The notes under the pieces are model-generated. The model worked only from the letters and a program-made list of their open reading frames with translations. It made no database searches and was not told where the DNA came from. 64,000 bases of DNA from an uncultured Paracoccaceae bacterium (lineage in GTDB: Bacteria; Pseudomonadota; Alphaproteobacteria; Rhodobacterales; Rhodobacteraceae): NCBI GenBank assembly GCA_947487205.1, contig CANKVU010000011.1, positions 1 to 64,000 on the forward strand. Direction: 5' to 3'. The position numbers and the translations under genes are program-made. Every line of letters begins with the position of its first letter. The first letter of the stretch is position 1. Of this stretch, positions 25,409 through 32,896 are shown in pieces.

Positions 25409-25933
25409 TCATACTCCGGAATGCCCATCCGGTGCGAAGATGAGCGAAGAAACTCCCGAATGTCCGGCAAGCTGTGACACGGAACGCGCCCGGCCGCTCA
25501 GGGCCGTCCTTTCCATGAAGGTCAGGATCTCCTCTGCAGATGCCCGGCCGATATCCGTTTCACCGCCTGAGAGCGCCTGGATCGCGCGGAAAGACGACGT
25601 TTCCGCGTCGGTGAACGCCATGTCCCATGCGAAGAATTTCCGGGCCATGATGCTACCGTCGGCCAGGACGCGGATGTTTTCATGACGCCAGTCCCTGCGG
25701 ATCAGGTTCTTCAACTGGTCCAGCTCCGCTGGCGGACCTTCGACATACTGGACGTAGTATCCGTCCTCGCGGTGAAGGTACCCGGAGATGCCACGAGCGG
25801 CATTCCGGTTGCGGGCCTGGAGATAGATCAGGGCGTCATCCACGGATCGGGGCGGGACGTTCGCCGCCGACACATACAGCCAGAAATGAAGCATGTTGCA
25901 CTCGTACGAACTGGCCCCTGCAGCGATCACCAC
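25409..25933 (-). CDS. BLUF-domain blue-light sensor protein
   Basis: This 174-residue protein has a BLUF flavin domain at residues 14-110. All photocycle residues are present by alignment to AppA: Tyr20 (FWLYVS), Asn44 (NRNAARGISGYL), Gln62 (YYVQYVEG), Trp103 and Met105 (FFAWDMAF). The C-terminal 65 residues form a short helical tail without an enzyme domain, so output is probably by protein interaction. GTG at 25933 has AGAGGA upstream. It converges on the LOV kinase operon; two unlike blue-light sensors within 2.4 kb is notable. Confidence 0.92.
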   Translation of the reverse strand: MVIAAGASSYECNMLHFWLYVSAANVPPRSVDDALIYLQARNRNAARGISGYLHREDGYYVQYVEGPPAELDQLKNLIRRDWRHENIRVLADGSIMARKFFAWDMAFTDAETSSFRAIQALSGGETDIGRASAEEILTFMERTALSGRARSVSQLAGHSGVSSLIFAPDGHSGV

Positions 25934-26115
25934 GGGTTCCTCTGAAGTTATTCCGAGGGACTCTCAAACTCGCCGCGCTTTTAGACAAATCTGCGGTGCA
26001 CGGGCTTGAAAGATAGCAACCCCGCTCTTTCCGCTCTGCTGTAGCAGCGGTTCGAACTTGGGTGTGCACAAAATCAAAGTCCTGAACTGACCTCCTGAAG
26101 CTGGACGTCGGCCCC

Positions 26116-26841
26116 TCAGCGGTGGACCGGTGTGAGTTCGAGATACTCCGGGTTAAACCCGACGACGTCCGCAAGCGCGTCGGGATCGGGCAGGCGCACC
26201 TGACCCTTTGACCACTGGAGGAGACCACGCGCACGAAGGGTCTGCACGACCCGGTTCATGTGAACCGTCGAATAGCCCAGTATGCCGGCGAGTTGTCGCT
26301 GATCGATGGGGAAGGCGAACCCGTTGTGCTCTACCAGTCCGACGACGGACAGCCGGGCGTGCAACTCGCACATCAGATGACCGAGCCGTTCGAGCGCGTT
26401 GAGACGGGCCCGTGTCGCGATCCACACCCGGTGCAACTTGGCGTCGATCAGGGTGTGGAGCCACAGGAGCCGGATCAGGTGCGGGTTCTCGCGCGAGATC
26501 CGCTCCAGAATGGCACGGTCGACGAACTCCACGCTGCAATCACCTTGCGCCACCACGTCATGGTCGATCTCGGTGAGCAGGAACGCGTGAAGATCCACGA
26601 AATCCCCGGGGATGTGCAGGGCGCTCGTGATCTTGGCTCGCTCGTCGAACCGGTGTTCCCGCGTCGCCATGCCCTTGACCAGCAGACAACTCCGCTCGGG
26701 AGCCGCCCCCTGGCGAATGATGATCTCCCCGTCCCGGTAGCTCGCGGGGTGTACCGGGATGTCCCGCAGGACCGCCCGTTCCGGCTCCGAGAGCGCATCT
26801 CGGCGGCAAAGCGCATATTCCAGATAGCGTGAGATCGCCAT
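26116..26841 (-). CDS. Crp/Fnr-family transcription regulator
   Basis: This 241-residue regulator has a cyclic-nucleotide-binding-like N-terminal domain (YRDGEIIIRQGAAPERSCLL, ALHIPGDFVDLHAFL) and a C-terminal helix-turn-helix at about 180-208 (DQRQLAGILGYSTVHMNRVV). It has no N-terminal cysteine cluster, so it is not an oxygen-sensing FNR. The signal is unknown. Close relatives are common in alphaproteobacteria, often near stress or light genes. A 24-bp palindrome 47 bp upstream, shared with the divergent PRC-barrel gene, is a likely autoregulatory site. Confidence 0.9.
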   Translation of the reverse strand: MAISRYLEYALCRRDALSEPERAVLRDIPVHPASYRDGEIIIRQGAAPERSCLLVKGMATREHRFDERAKITSALHIPGDFVDLHAFLLTEIDHDVVAQGDCSVEFVDRAILERISRENPHLIRLLWLHTLIDAKLHRVWIATRARLNALERLGHLMCELHARLSVVGLVEHNGFAFPIDQRQLAGILGYSTVHMNRVVQTLRARGLLQWSKGQVRLPDPDALADVVGFNPEYLELTPVHR

Positions 26842-26887
26842 TCCGCGTTCCTCCCGGCGCCTCGCGGAGCGCGCAACCAGACTACTG

Positions 26888-26911
26888 TTCGATTCACAAA
26901 TGTGAATCGAA
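26888..26911. promoter_or_regulatory. 24-bp palindromic operator between the Crp/Fnr regulator and the PRC-barrel gene
   Basis: The half-site TTCGATTCACA and its exact complement flank an AA centre. This is an 11-2-11 perfect inverted repeat. The TCACA-N2-TGTGA core is everted relative to a classical Crp site. It sits 47 bp before the regulator and 89 bp before the divergent gene. Confidence 0.65.
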
Positions 26912-26999
26912 AGGCGTATCTTCGCCTCAGGCGGAACTCACGCCGCCGTGACACGCTAGAATCGTTCAAAATCAGGACCAGTATAAGGAAACAGTTTCC

Positions 27000-28433
27000 A
27001 TGCGCCGGACAATCGGACCCGCCAACCTGCTTCTCGGGACGGCCCTTTGCCTCCCTCTCGCCGGACCGGCCTTTGGTCAGGCCCTAGTCGATATCAGCGA
27101 AGAAGAGCTGTCGGGCAAGAGCCAGGCGTGCCAGTCCCTCGCCGAGGATTACCGAGGAGCAGACGATCCGACCCAGGTCCCCCAGGACGCCGTCATCTCG
27201 GCAATCAACAACGATGCGAGCGACGAATGCTCGCGGCTGCAGGAGCAACTCGCGAGTTCGTCGAGCCAGTCAACGCAGTCGAGTCAGTCCTCCCAGTCCA
27301 GCCAATCCTCGCAGTCCAGCAGCCAGAGCACGAGTGAAGAGGTCGATCTCTCCGAAGAGGCGGAGATCGAGGGCCAGGCGGAAGTCACCGTTCCCGACCC
27401 GAATGTCGACGTGCAGGTGCCCGCGCCGAAGGTGGGCGTCACCCAGCAGCAACCCCAGGTGACAGTGACCCAGCAGCCCACGGATCTGCAGGTGGAGCAG
27501 GAGCGTCCCTCGATCACGGTGGAAGTTCCCGAGATCGTCGTACGGGTCCGCATTCCGGCGCCGAAGTTCTATGCTCTCCGCCCCGACCCGCAGGTCGATG
27601 TCGCTCTGCAGGACCCGCAGATCCAGGTGGAACAGGGATCGCCCTCGGTCGACGTGTCTCAGGCGGATCCGAACGTGAACCTGAACCTCACCTCTGATGC
27701 CTCGGATGATAGCGGGAGCCAGCAATCCAGCTCGGGAGGTGGAAATGGCGACAGCGGTGGATCGGGCGGCTCCGGCTCCGCGCAATCGACCGATGCCGAC
27801 GTGGATGCCTCCAGCGGCGAGCCGCAGGTCAACATCACCGAAGCTCAGGGTCAGCCCAACGTCTCCGTAGAGAGCGGCGAGCCGACCGTCTCGTTCCAGA
27901 GCCCCGATCCGGAGGTCCAGGTCATGATGGCCCAGGAGCCGACGATCGAGGTCGAGCAGGCCGGGGAGGCGACGATCACCCTGGAGACCCCGCAGGAGCG
28001 CGAGCAGCGACTGCAACAGCAGGAGCAGCAGCAGAACGCCCAGCAATCCGGTCAGTCCGACCAGTCCTCCTCCGGTTCGTCCCAGCAACAGGCGGCTGAG
28101 CCGGCGCAGAACGCCTCCGGGGGCGGCGGGACCAGCATGACCGTGGGGGAGCTCACGGACATGGAGGTGGTGACGTCGAACGGGGAAAACCTCGGATCTC
28201 CGGAAGCTTTCGTGGACCTGAACGGCGAGACGAACCTCGTCCTGAGCAGCGGGGGCTTCCTGGGTCTCGGCGGCAAGCAGGTGCCGGTGCCGATGTCGCG
28301 GGTTTCGCTTGAGAACGAGCAGCTGGTCGTCGACTCGCTGACCCAGGACGAAATCGATGCCGCCGAGGGCTTCGAGTACGACAGCAACCTCGAACTTCCC
28401 GAGGACCAGCAGGTTTCCGTCAGCGGAGGCTGA
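27000..28433 (+). CDS. Secreted repeat-rich protein with C-terminal PRC-barrel domain
   Basis: This 477-residue protein has a signal peptide at about 1-26 (LLLGTALCLPLAGPAFGQA). A Ser/Gln tract follows (around 80-105, many SSQ units). A long low-complexity region is built of degenerate 10-12-residue units with alternating valines and prolines (VPDPNVDVQVPAPKVGV, RPDPQVDVALQDPQIQVEQ). It ends in a PRC-barrel (about 378-470, VGELTDMEVVTSNGENLGSP, KQVPVPMSRVSL). It is probably periplasmic or surface-bound. It is divergent from the Crp/Fnr gene across a palindrome and followed by membrane-stress-like genes. The function of the repeat region is unknown. Confidence 0.85.
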   Translation: MRRTIGPANLLLGTALCLPLAGPAFGQALVDISEEELSGKSQACQSLAEDYRGADDPTQVPQDAVISAINNDASDECSRLQEQLASSSSQSTQSSQSSQSSQSSQSSSQSTSEEVDLSEEAEIEGQAEVTVPDPNVDVQVPAPKVGVTQQQPQVTVTQQPTDLQVEQERPSITVEVPEIVVRVRIPAPKFYALRPDPQVDVALQDPQIQVEQGSPSVDVSQADPNVNLNLTSDASDDSGSQQSSSGGGNGDSGGSGGSGSAQSTDADVDASSGEPQVNITEAQGQPNVSVESGEPTVSFQSPDPEVQVMMAQEPTIEVEQAGEATITLETPQEREQRLQQQEQQQNAQQSGQSDQSSSGSSQQQAAEPAQNASGGGGTSMTVGELTDMEVVTSNGENLGSPEAFVDLNGETNLVLSSGGFLGLGGKQVPVPMSRVSLENEQLVVDSLTQDEIDAAEGFEYDSNLELPEDQQVSVSGG

Positions 28434-28451
28434 CGGTTGCCGGTTGTGGCA

Positions 28452-28477
28452 GGCCCGCCCCGGGACCGGGGCGGGCC
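28452..28477. terminator. Strong GC hairpin after the PRC-barrel gene
   Basis: A perfect 12-bp inverted repeat (GGCCCGCCCCGG and complement) with a 2-base centre begins 19 bp after the stop. There is no T-run, so termination may be partial and allow read-through into the genes downstream. Confidence 0.55.
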
Positions 28478-28522
28478 GGTTAACCAGTACCTCCGGGAAA
28501 TACCCAACGATGCGAGCCAAGC

Positions 28523-28591
28523 ATGAACAATCTCATCTACCTAGTCGGCCTGGTGGTCGTCATCCTCGTTGTCATCAACGTGGTCGCGTGA
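28523..28591 (+). CDS. 22-residue hydrophobic membrane peptide
   Basis: The frame ATG-TGA encodes MNNLIYLVGLVVVILVVINV and two more residues, a single perfect membrane helix with almost no soluble part. It lies 14 bp before the next gene, which has a GGGAGG ribosome site, and probably belongs to the same transcript. Small YtxH/DUF3309-like membrane peptides of similar form accompany stress genes in many proteobacteria; the exact family is not certain here. No strong ribosome site is seen before this ATG. Confidence 0.55.
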   Translation: MNNLIYLVGLVVVILVVINVVA

Positions 28592-28604
28592 GGGAGGTCC
28601 AACT

Positions 28605-29258
28605 ATGAGCGATCCTAATTCGAACCTGTCCGAGACCGGCCGCGAGGCCGGCAAGGACGCGAAACAATCGGCCGAGCGGTTGGCCGAAGACGCCCGCTCC
28701 ACCGCCGAGGATCTGGGCAACCAGGCGCGCGACGAGGCCTGGTCGCAGGCCGAGCGTGCCCGCAGCGGCGTGGCAAGCGAGGTCTCCGGCATCGCCGATG
28801 CCCTGCGCCGCGCCGCCGGGGAAATGCGCAGCGGCTCGCCCCAGGAACGGACCTTCGGGCAGATCGCCGAAGGTCTCGCCGATATGTCCGAAACCATTCA
28901 GGACCGTGACGTGGGCCAGCTGGCCGGAGACGTGAGCGACTTCGCCCGCCGCAACCCGATCGCGTTCCTGGGCGGCGCCGCGCTTGCTGGCTTCGCGGCC
29001 ACCCGCTTTGTCAAGGCCTCGGCGCGCAGCCCGCGCGATACCCGGGGCGACGGAGAGCTCAGCAGCTCCCGGTCCACAGGCACCGCACCCGTGGCTGGTG
29101 GCACCGGAACCTACAGCGGCGGCATGCCGGGCGGCACCCCCGACAATGACCGAACCCCCGGTCCCGCCACGGCGCCCGCCAGCACCACCCCCGGTACCGG
29201 CGCGGCTGCCACCGCGACTCCGTCGCCCACCGCAACCAAGACCCGGGGAGATTACTGA
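28605..29258 (+). CDS. Hydrophilic stress-type protein with one membrane segment
   Basis: This 217-residue protein has an N-terminal charged helical region rich in Ala, Glu and Asp (ETGREAGKDAKQSAERLAED, DEAWSQAERARSGVASEV). A short hydrophobic segment (PIAFLGGAALAGFAATRFVK) follows near 125-145, then a disordered Gly/Thr/Pro tail. This resembles late-embryogenesis-like or nutrient-deprivation proteins that coat membranes. The ATG at 28605 has GGGAGG 6 bp upstream. The stop overlaps the holin-like gene start by one base, giving an operon with two further membrane genes. Confidence 0.8.
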   Translation: MSDPNSNLSETGREAGKDAKQSAERLAEDARSTAEDLGNQARDEAWSQAERARSGVASEVSGIADALRRAAGEMRSGSPQERTFGQIAEGLADMSETIQDRDVGQLAGDVSDFARRNPIAFLGGAALAGFAATRFVKASARSPRDTRGDGELSSSRSTGTAPVAGGTGTYSGGMPGGTPDNDRTPGPATAPASTTPGTGAAATATPSPTATKTRGDY

Positions 29259-29704
29259 TGACGCAGACCGACACCAATACCGACAAGGGCATGCGGGACC
29301 AGCATGTCTCCCACGGCGCCCGGCGCAACATCCGCGACACCGGCAGCCTGCTCGGCGACGCGTTTCAGCAGATCGTGGCCCTGCTGAGGGGAGAGTTCGA
29401 CCTGTTCCGGGCCGAGATGGATCAGAACGTCAAGCAGGCCTTCACGGCCATCGGCATGATCGTGGCCGGCATCGTGGTCATGTTGGTGGCGTTGAACGTG
29501 CTGGCAAGCGCGCTCGTCGCCGCGATCACCGAGCTGGGCCTGGAACCCGGCTGGTCGGCGCTGATCGTGGGCGTGGCCTTCGCCGTGATCGCCGCGGTCC
29601 TGGCCATGAAAGGTACCAACGACCTGAAGATGACGTCCCTCGCGCCGACGCGGACCACGAAGAACCTCGAGCGCGACAGTGAGACCGTGAAAAAGGCAGT
29701 ATGA
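29258..29704 (+). CDS. Phage-holin-III-like (DUF1469/YqjE-type) membrane protein
   Basis: This 148-residue protein has an amphipathic N-terminal region (GSLLGDAFQQIVALLRGEFD) and two membrane helices (MIVAGIVVMLVALNVLASAL and SALIVGVAFAVIAAVLAM). It matches the YqjE/DUF1469 pattern, found in pairs with DUF3618 proteins in alphaproteobacteria. The holin name comes from the fold only; no lysis genes are nearby. It follows the previous gene with overlap and precedes the DUF3618 gene by 1 bp. Confidence 0.82.
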   Translation: MTQTDTNTDKGMRDQHVSHGARRNIRDTGSLLGDAFQQIVALLRGEFDLFRAEMDQNVKQAFTAIGMIVAGIVVMLVALNVLASALVAAITELGLEPGWSALIVGVAFAVIAAVLAMKGTNDLKMTSLAPTRTTKNLERDSETVKKAV

Positions 29705-29705
29705 G

Positions 29706-30788
29706 ATGAGTGACACGAGGACACCGGACGAGATCGAGAAGGATCTCGAACAGAACCGCGAGGGTCTGCAGAACACCCTCGTCGCGCTGCAGGAGACCTT
29801 CACGCCCGACGCGATCTTCCGCAGCATCACCGACAATGTCGGCCGCCATGGCGGTGATGTCGGCAAGTCTGTCGCGGACGCGGCCAAGGGCAACCCGCTG
29901 GCGCTTGCCGTCACCGGGATCGGACTGGGGTGGCTGATATTCGGTCGCGGTCCCAGCGCCAGCGAGATCGAGGACGGCGCCCGTCGGACGGGGAACAGCG
30001 GCGGCAGCCTGTTCGGTGGCGGCCAGAGGGACGGCACCCGGCTGGTCGGCGGCGGCCGCAAGACGGAGTACGGCGAGGATGCCGACGCCCGTATCGGTGC
30101 CCGCGGCCCGGTCCCGGAGGGCGGCGGCCCGAACTGGTTTTCGGGCAATCAGGGTCCGAGCGCCGGCCAGCGCATGCGGGCCGGGCTGCACAACTCACAG
30201 CGGGATGCGTCGAAGGCCGCCGGACGGGTCCGCGACCGTTCCGCCGACATGGCGCGGCGCCTTTCGGAAGGCACCGAGACCATGAGCGAACAGGCGCGGG
30301 AACGGATCGTCTCCGCGCGGGAGCGCGCAATCCTCGCCAGCGAAGACGCCAATCGCGGCCTGCGGCAGAGCGCCGACCGGGCGACGGACTTCTTCGAGGA
30401 GCACCCGTTGGTGGCTGGCGCGCTGGCCTTCGCCGTAGGGGCCGCGATTGCGGGAAGCCTGCCGCGGTCGCGCACCGAGGACGAGTACTTCGGCGCCGAG
30501 AGCGACCGTCTCTACGACGAGGCGGAGCGCGTCTTCGAGGAAGAACGGGCCAAGGTCGAGCGTGTCGGAAGCGCCGCAATGAACGAGGCGAAGAGCGTCG
30601 GCAAGGATGTCCGCGAAGACGCGGATGCTGCGGCTCGCGAGGCAAAGGACAAGGCCGACCGTGATACCCGGGGCGAAGGTTCCGCCGCTGATACCGCGGT
30701 GAAGAGAACGGAAGACTCCGCTCGCCGGGTCGCTCAGGCAGCTGAAAAGCAGGCGAAGAAGGAGGATCTCGGCCCGTCTCGCGGCTGA
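29706..30788 (+). CDS. DUF3618-domain membrane-associated protein
   Basis: This 360-residue protein has an N-terminal DUF3618 region at about 1-80 (RTPDEIEKDLEQNREGLQNT, then LALAVTGIGLGWLIFG). A second hydrophobic segment lies near 235-255 (EHPLVAGALAFAVGAAIAGS). Long charged helical stretches end in an Ala/Lys/Glu-rich tail (ADAAAREAKDKADRDTR). It likely lies flat on or spans the inner membrane. It closes the four-gene string starting with the 22-residue peptide and is followed by a terminator. The biochemical role is unknown; such genes are often stress-induced. Confidence 0.85.
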   Translation: MSDTRTPDEIEKDLEQNREGLQNTLVALQETFTPDAIFRSITDNVGRHGGDVGKSVADAAKGNPLALAVTGIGLGWLIFGRGPSASEIEDGARRTGNSGGSLFGGGQRDGTRLVGGGRKTEYGEDADARIGARGPVPEGGGPNWFSGNQGPSAGQRMRAGLHNSQRDASKAAGRVRDRSADMARRLSEGTETMSEQARERIVSARERAILASEDANRGLRQSADRATDFFEEHPLVAGALAFAVGAAIAGSLPRSRTEDEYFGAESDRLYDEAERVFEEERAKVERVGSAAMNEAKSVGKDVREDADAAAREAKDKADRDTRGEGSAADTAVKRTEDSARRVAQAAEKQAKKEDLGPSRG

Positions 30789-30809
30789 TCCTCAGCACTT
30801 TGGCCTAAA

Positions 30810-30835
30810 ACGCCCGCGCCAATCAGCGCGGGCGT
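30810..30835. terminator. Bidirectional terminator between DUF3618 and YihY genes
   Basis: A 10-bp stem (ACGCCCGCGC with GCGCGGGCGT) and a 6-base loop are followed by TATT on the plus strand and preceded by TAAAA, so it can serve both converging genes. Confidence 0.75.
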
Positions 30836-30863
30836 TATTCGTGTGCTGGCTCGGAGGCAAAGC

Positions 30864-31817
30864 TCAAGGGGAGCGGCCGACCTCGTCCGCCTTCACGGCT
30901 CCGCGTTCCCCTTTGGGCAGGTTGCGCCCCGTGGTCGTGTCGTGCTCCGTCTGGTGTTCCATCTCGGAATTGATCTCAGCCCCGAGGAGAACAATGTAGG
31001 CCGAGAGCCACAGCCAGGTCAGCAGGATGATCACGCCGCCCAACGCGCCGTAGGATTCGTTGTAGCTTCCGAAATTTCGAACGTAGATCGAAAAGGCGAT
31101 CGACCCCGCGATCCAGAGGATCGTCGCGATCACGGACCCCCAGGAGACCCAGCGCCATTCGGGGTCCTCCCGCGATGGCCCGTACCGGTAGAGCACCGCC
31201 AGCCCGAGGATCGTGAGGATAGCAAGGAGCGGCCAGCGGCCCCATTCCACCGTCGTCACGATCACCTCCGGCAGACCCAGATTGCCAAGAAGTGCCGGGA
31301 CCACCACGGTGAAGCCCAGGGCGATCAGCAGACCGAGAATAAGGAAGAGGGTCAGGCCGAAAGAGACGGCGTATTCCTTCACGAAACCTCGGTCCTCTTC
31401 CTCGTCATAGGCGATGTTCATCCCTTCCATCAGGGTGCGCATGCCCTTCGAGGCTCCGTAAAGCGACAGGACCACCCCCAGGAGCGCGGCCAGACCCAGC
31501 CCGGTGCCGGAATTGGAGGCCACCGATCGCGCCTGTTCCTGCAGGATCGAGGCGGCGTTCTGGGGTAGGACCGAGGCGACCTCTTCCAGCTGGGACTCGA
31601 TCGCCGCGGGATCCATGAAGAGACCCGTGATCGACATCAGGGCGCCTATGGCCGGAAAGATGGCAAGAAGGCCGAAGAAGGCCACGCCCGCCGAGACGAC
31701 CGTGACGTGATCCGCTGTCAGTTCCCCCCAGACCCGGAAAGCGATATCGCGCCAGCCTTTCGCAGGGATCTGGCCAGGGGATTGGGCGCGGCGGCCGCGC
31801 TCGGTTCTTGCTGCCAT
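30864..31817 (-). CDS. YihY/BrkB-family inner-membrane protein
   Basis: This 317-residue protein has about six membrane helices and the YihY signatures AGVAFFGLLAIFPAIGALMS, LLGVVLSLYGASKGMRTLME and YGALGGVIILLTWLWLSAYI with VLLGAEINSEMEHQTE. The family was once called ribonuclease BN, but that activity belongs to another protein. Transport or envelope roles are suspected. It runs opposite to the DUF3618 group and shares its terminator. Confidence 0.92.
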   Translation of the reverse strand: MAARTERGRRAQSPGQIPAKGWRDIAFRVWGELTADHVTVVSAGVAFFGLLAIFPAIGALMSITGLFMDPAAIESQLEEVASVLPQNAASILQEQARSVASNSGTGLGLAALLGVVLSLYGASKGMRTLMEGMNIAYDEEEDRGFVKEYAVSFGLTLFLILGLLIALGFTVVVPALLGNLGLPEVIVTTVEWGRWPLLAILTILGLAVLYRYGPSREDPEWRWVSWGSVIATILWIAGSIAFSIYVRNFGSYNESYGALGGVIILLTWLWLSAYIVLLGAEINSEMEHQTEHDTTTGRNLPKGERGAVKADEVGRSP

Positions 31818-31883
31818 GGGATTCGCCTTTGTTAATGCTCGCGAAACGGTGAACCTGTCGGCCCGATCGCAGTTCCAATCCCC

Positions 31884-32747
31884 ATGACGGCATACATTTG
31901 TTTATCAGCCGGGGCGCTCTTGCTGCTCCTGGCCGTTACCGACTTCCTTTGCACGACGATCAGCCTGGGCGGGCTGGGGCCGGTCAGTTCACGTGTTACG
32001 ACGCCCTTATGGAGGATCGGTCGCGCTACGACCTTGTTCGCCGAGCGACGGTTCGGCGTCTCGATGCGCGGGGCTATCGGGCCGACTGTTCTCTCCGCGC
32101 TTGGAGCAACGTGGATCCTGCTCCACCTCGCAGCCTATACCTTGCTTTATCTCGCCGGGTCCTCGCTCGTCTCCTCGGAAACGGGCGCCCCTGCCACCCT
32201 GGTGCAGATCGTGGCCTTTGCGGGATCGGCCCTCTCTACTCTCGGCGCCTCGACTGTGCAGCCCACCAATGGCTGGTGGGACGTCCTGTCGATGGTTGCC
32301 GCCGTGAACGGAATGGTCGTGCTGACGCTCTCGGTCAGCTTCGTGCTCAACATCATTCAGACCACCACCTCCGCCCGGCAGTGGGCGGTACGGTATAATG
32401 CCGCGAAACGGGTATCCGATCAGGATATGGAAGAGGTGCTTGCCCAGCTTGGGCCGGAGTTGTGCAGGATCGTAGTTGACCTGACCGCGTCCCCTTTGAC
32501 CGGGGTCTTTGTCCCGGATGATCCTGAGATGAGCTTTCCCAAGGCGCTCCACGATCTGATCGACGAGCTGGAGCGCCGAGCTCTCATACCGCTCCCCCCT
32601 CGGGAGCAGGGGCCGGAACTAGCCCAACTTGTTCTGGGGATCGAGTTGCTCGGACGGCACGCGCTCGGTGCCCGAACAGACACGGATCTCGATGCCGCCC
32701 GGACATGGGCAATGAATCACGCCCTCCATGTGCAAGTTGGCAAGTAG
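31884..32747 (+). CDS. Membrane protein with two-helix ion-channel-like core
   Basis: This 287-residue protein has about four N-terminal membrane helices (LSAGALLLLLAVTDFLCTTI, then VLSALGATWILLHLAAYTLL). It has a pore-loop-like stretch AFAGSALSTLGASTVQP before another helix (VLSMVAAVNGMVVLTLSVSF), and a cytosolic C-terminal half. The layout resembles potassium-channel-related proteins, but the selectivity signature is not GYGD, so the ion is unknown. It is divergent from yihY and followed by mscS, which makes an osmotic or ion role plausible. Confidence 0.65.
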   Translation: MTAYICLSAGALLLLLAVTDFLCTTISLGGLGPVSSRVTTPLWRIGRATTLFAERRFGVSMRGAIGPTVLSALGATWILLHLAAYTLLYLAGSSLVSSETGAPATLVQIVAFAGSALSTLGASTVQPTNGWWDVLSMVAAVNGMVVLTLSVSFVLNIIQTTTSARQWAVRYNAAKRVSDQDMEEVLAQLGPELCRIVVDLTASPLTGVFVPDDPEMSFPKALHDLIDELERRALIPLPPREQGPELAQLVLGIELLGRHALGARTDTDLDAARTWAMNHALHVQVGK

Positions 32748-32896
32748 GAATGATCTGAGCACATTCTAGAATTTACTCGCTTCCACGGAGGGATAACGGG
32801 CTGACCCGATGCCCTGGGTGAAGGCTTCCGAGTATCGCCTTTCGGCGAAGTTCTCGACGCGGCCTCGTCGGTCCTCGGGGAAGTCCTAGCTTTGCG

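Noticed and set aside
26930-26990. EcfG (general stress sigma) promoter GGAAC...CGTT before the PRC-barrel gene
   Set aside because: GGAAC and CGTT are present, but the spacing is about 25 bp instead of 16-17, so the match is not credible.
27255-27330. Short tandem AGTCAGTCC/AGTCC-type repeats resembling a repeat array
   Set aside because: They encode the Ser/Gln tract of the PRC-barrel protein; there are no spacers, so this is not a CRISPR or other array.
29258-29704. Prophage holin as evidence for a prophage
   Set aside because: The fold is holin-like, but the neighbours are DUF3618 and stress-like proteins and no phage genes are present.
29252-30148. Minus-strand frame opposite the DUF3618 gene
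   Set aside because: Shadow of two plus-strand genes with normal starts and overlaps; no motif.
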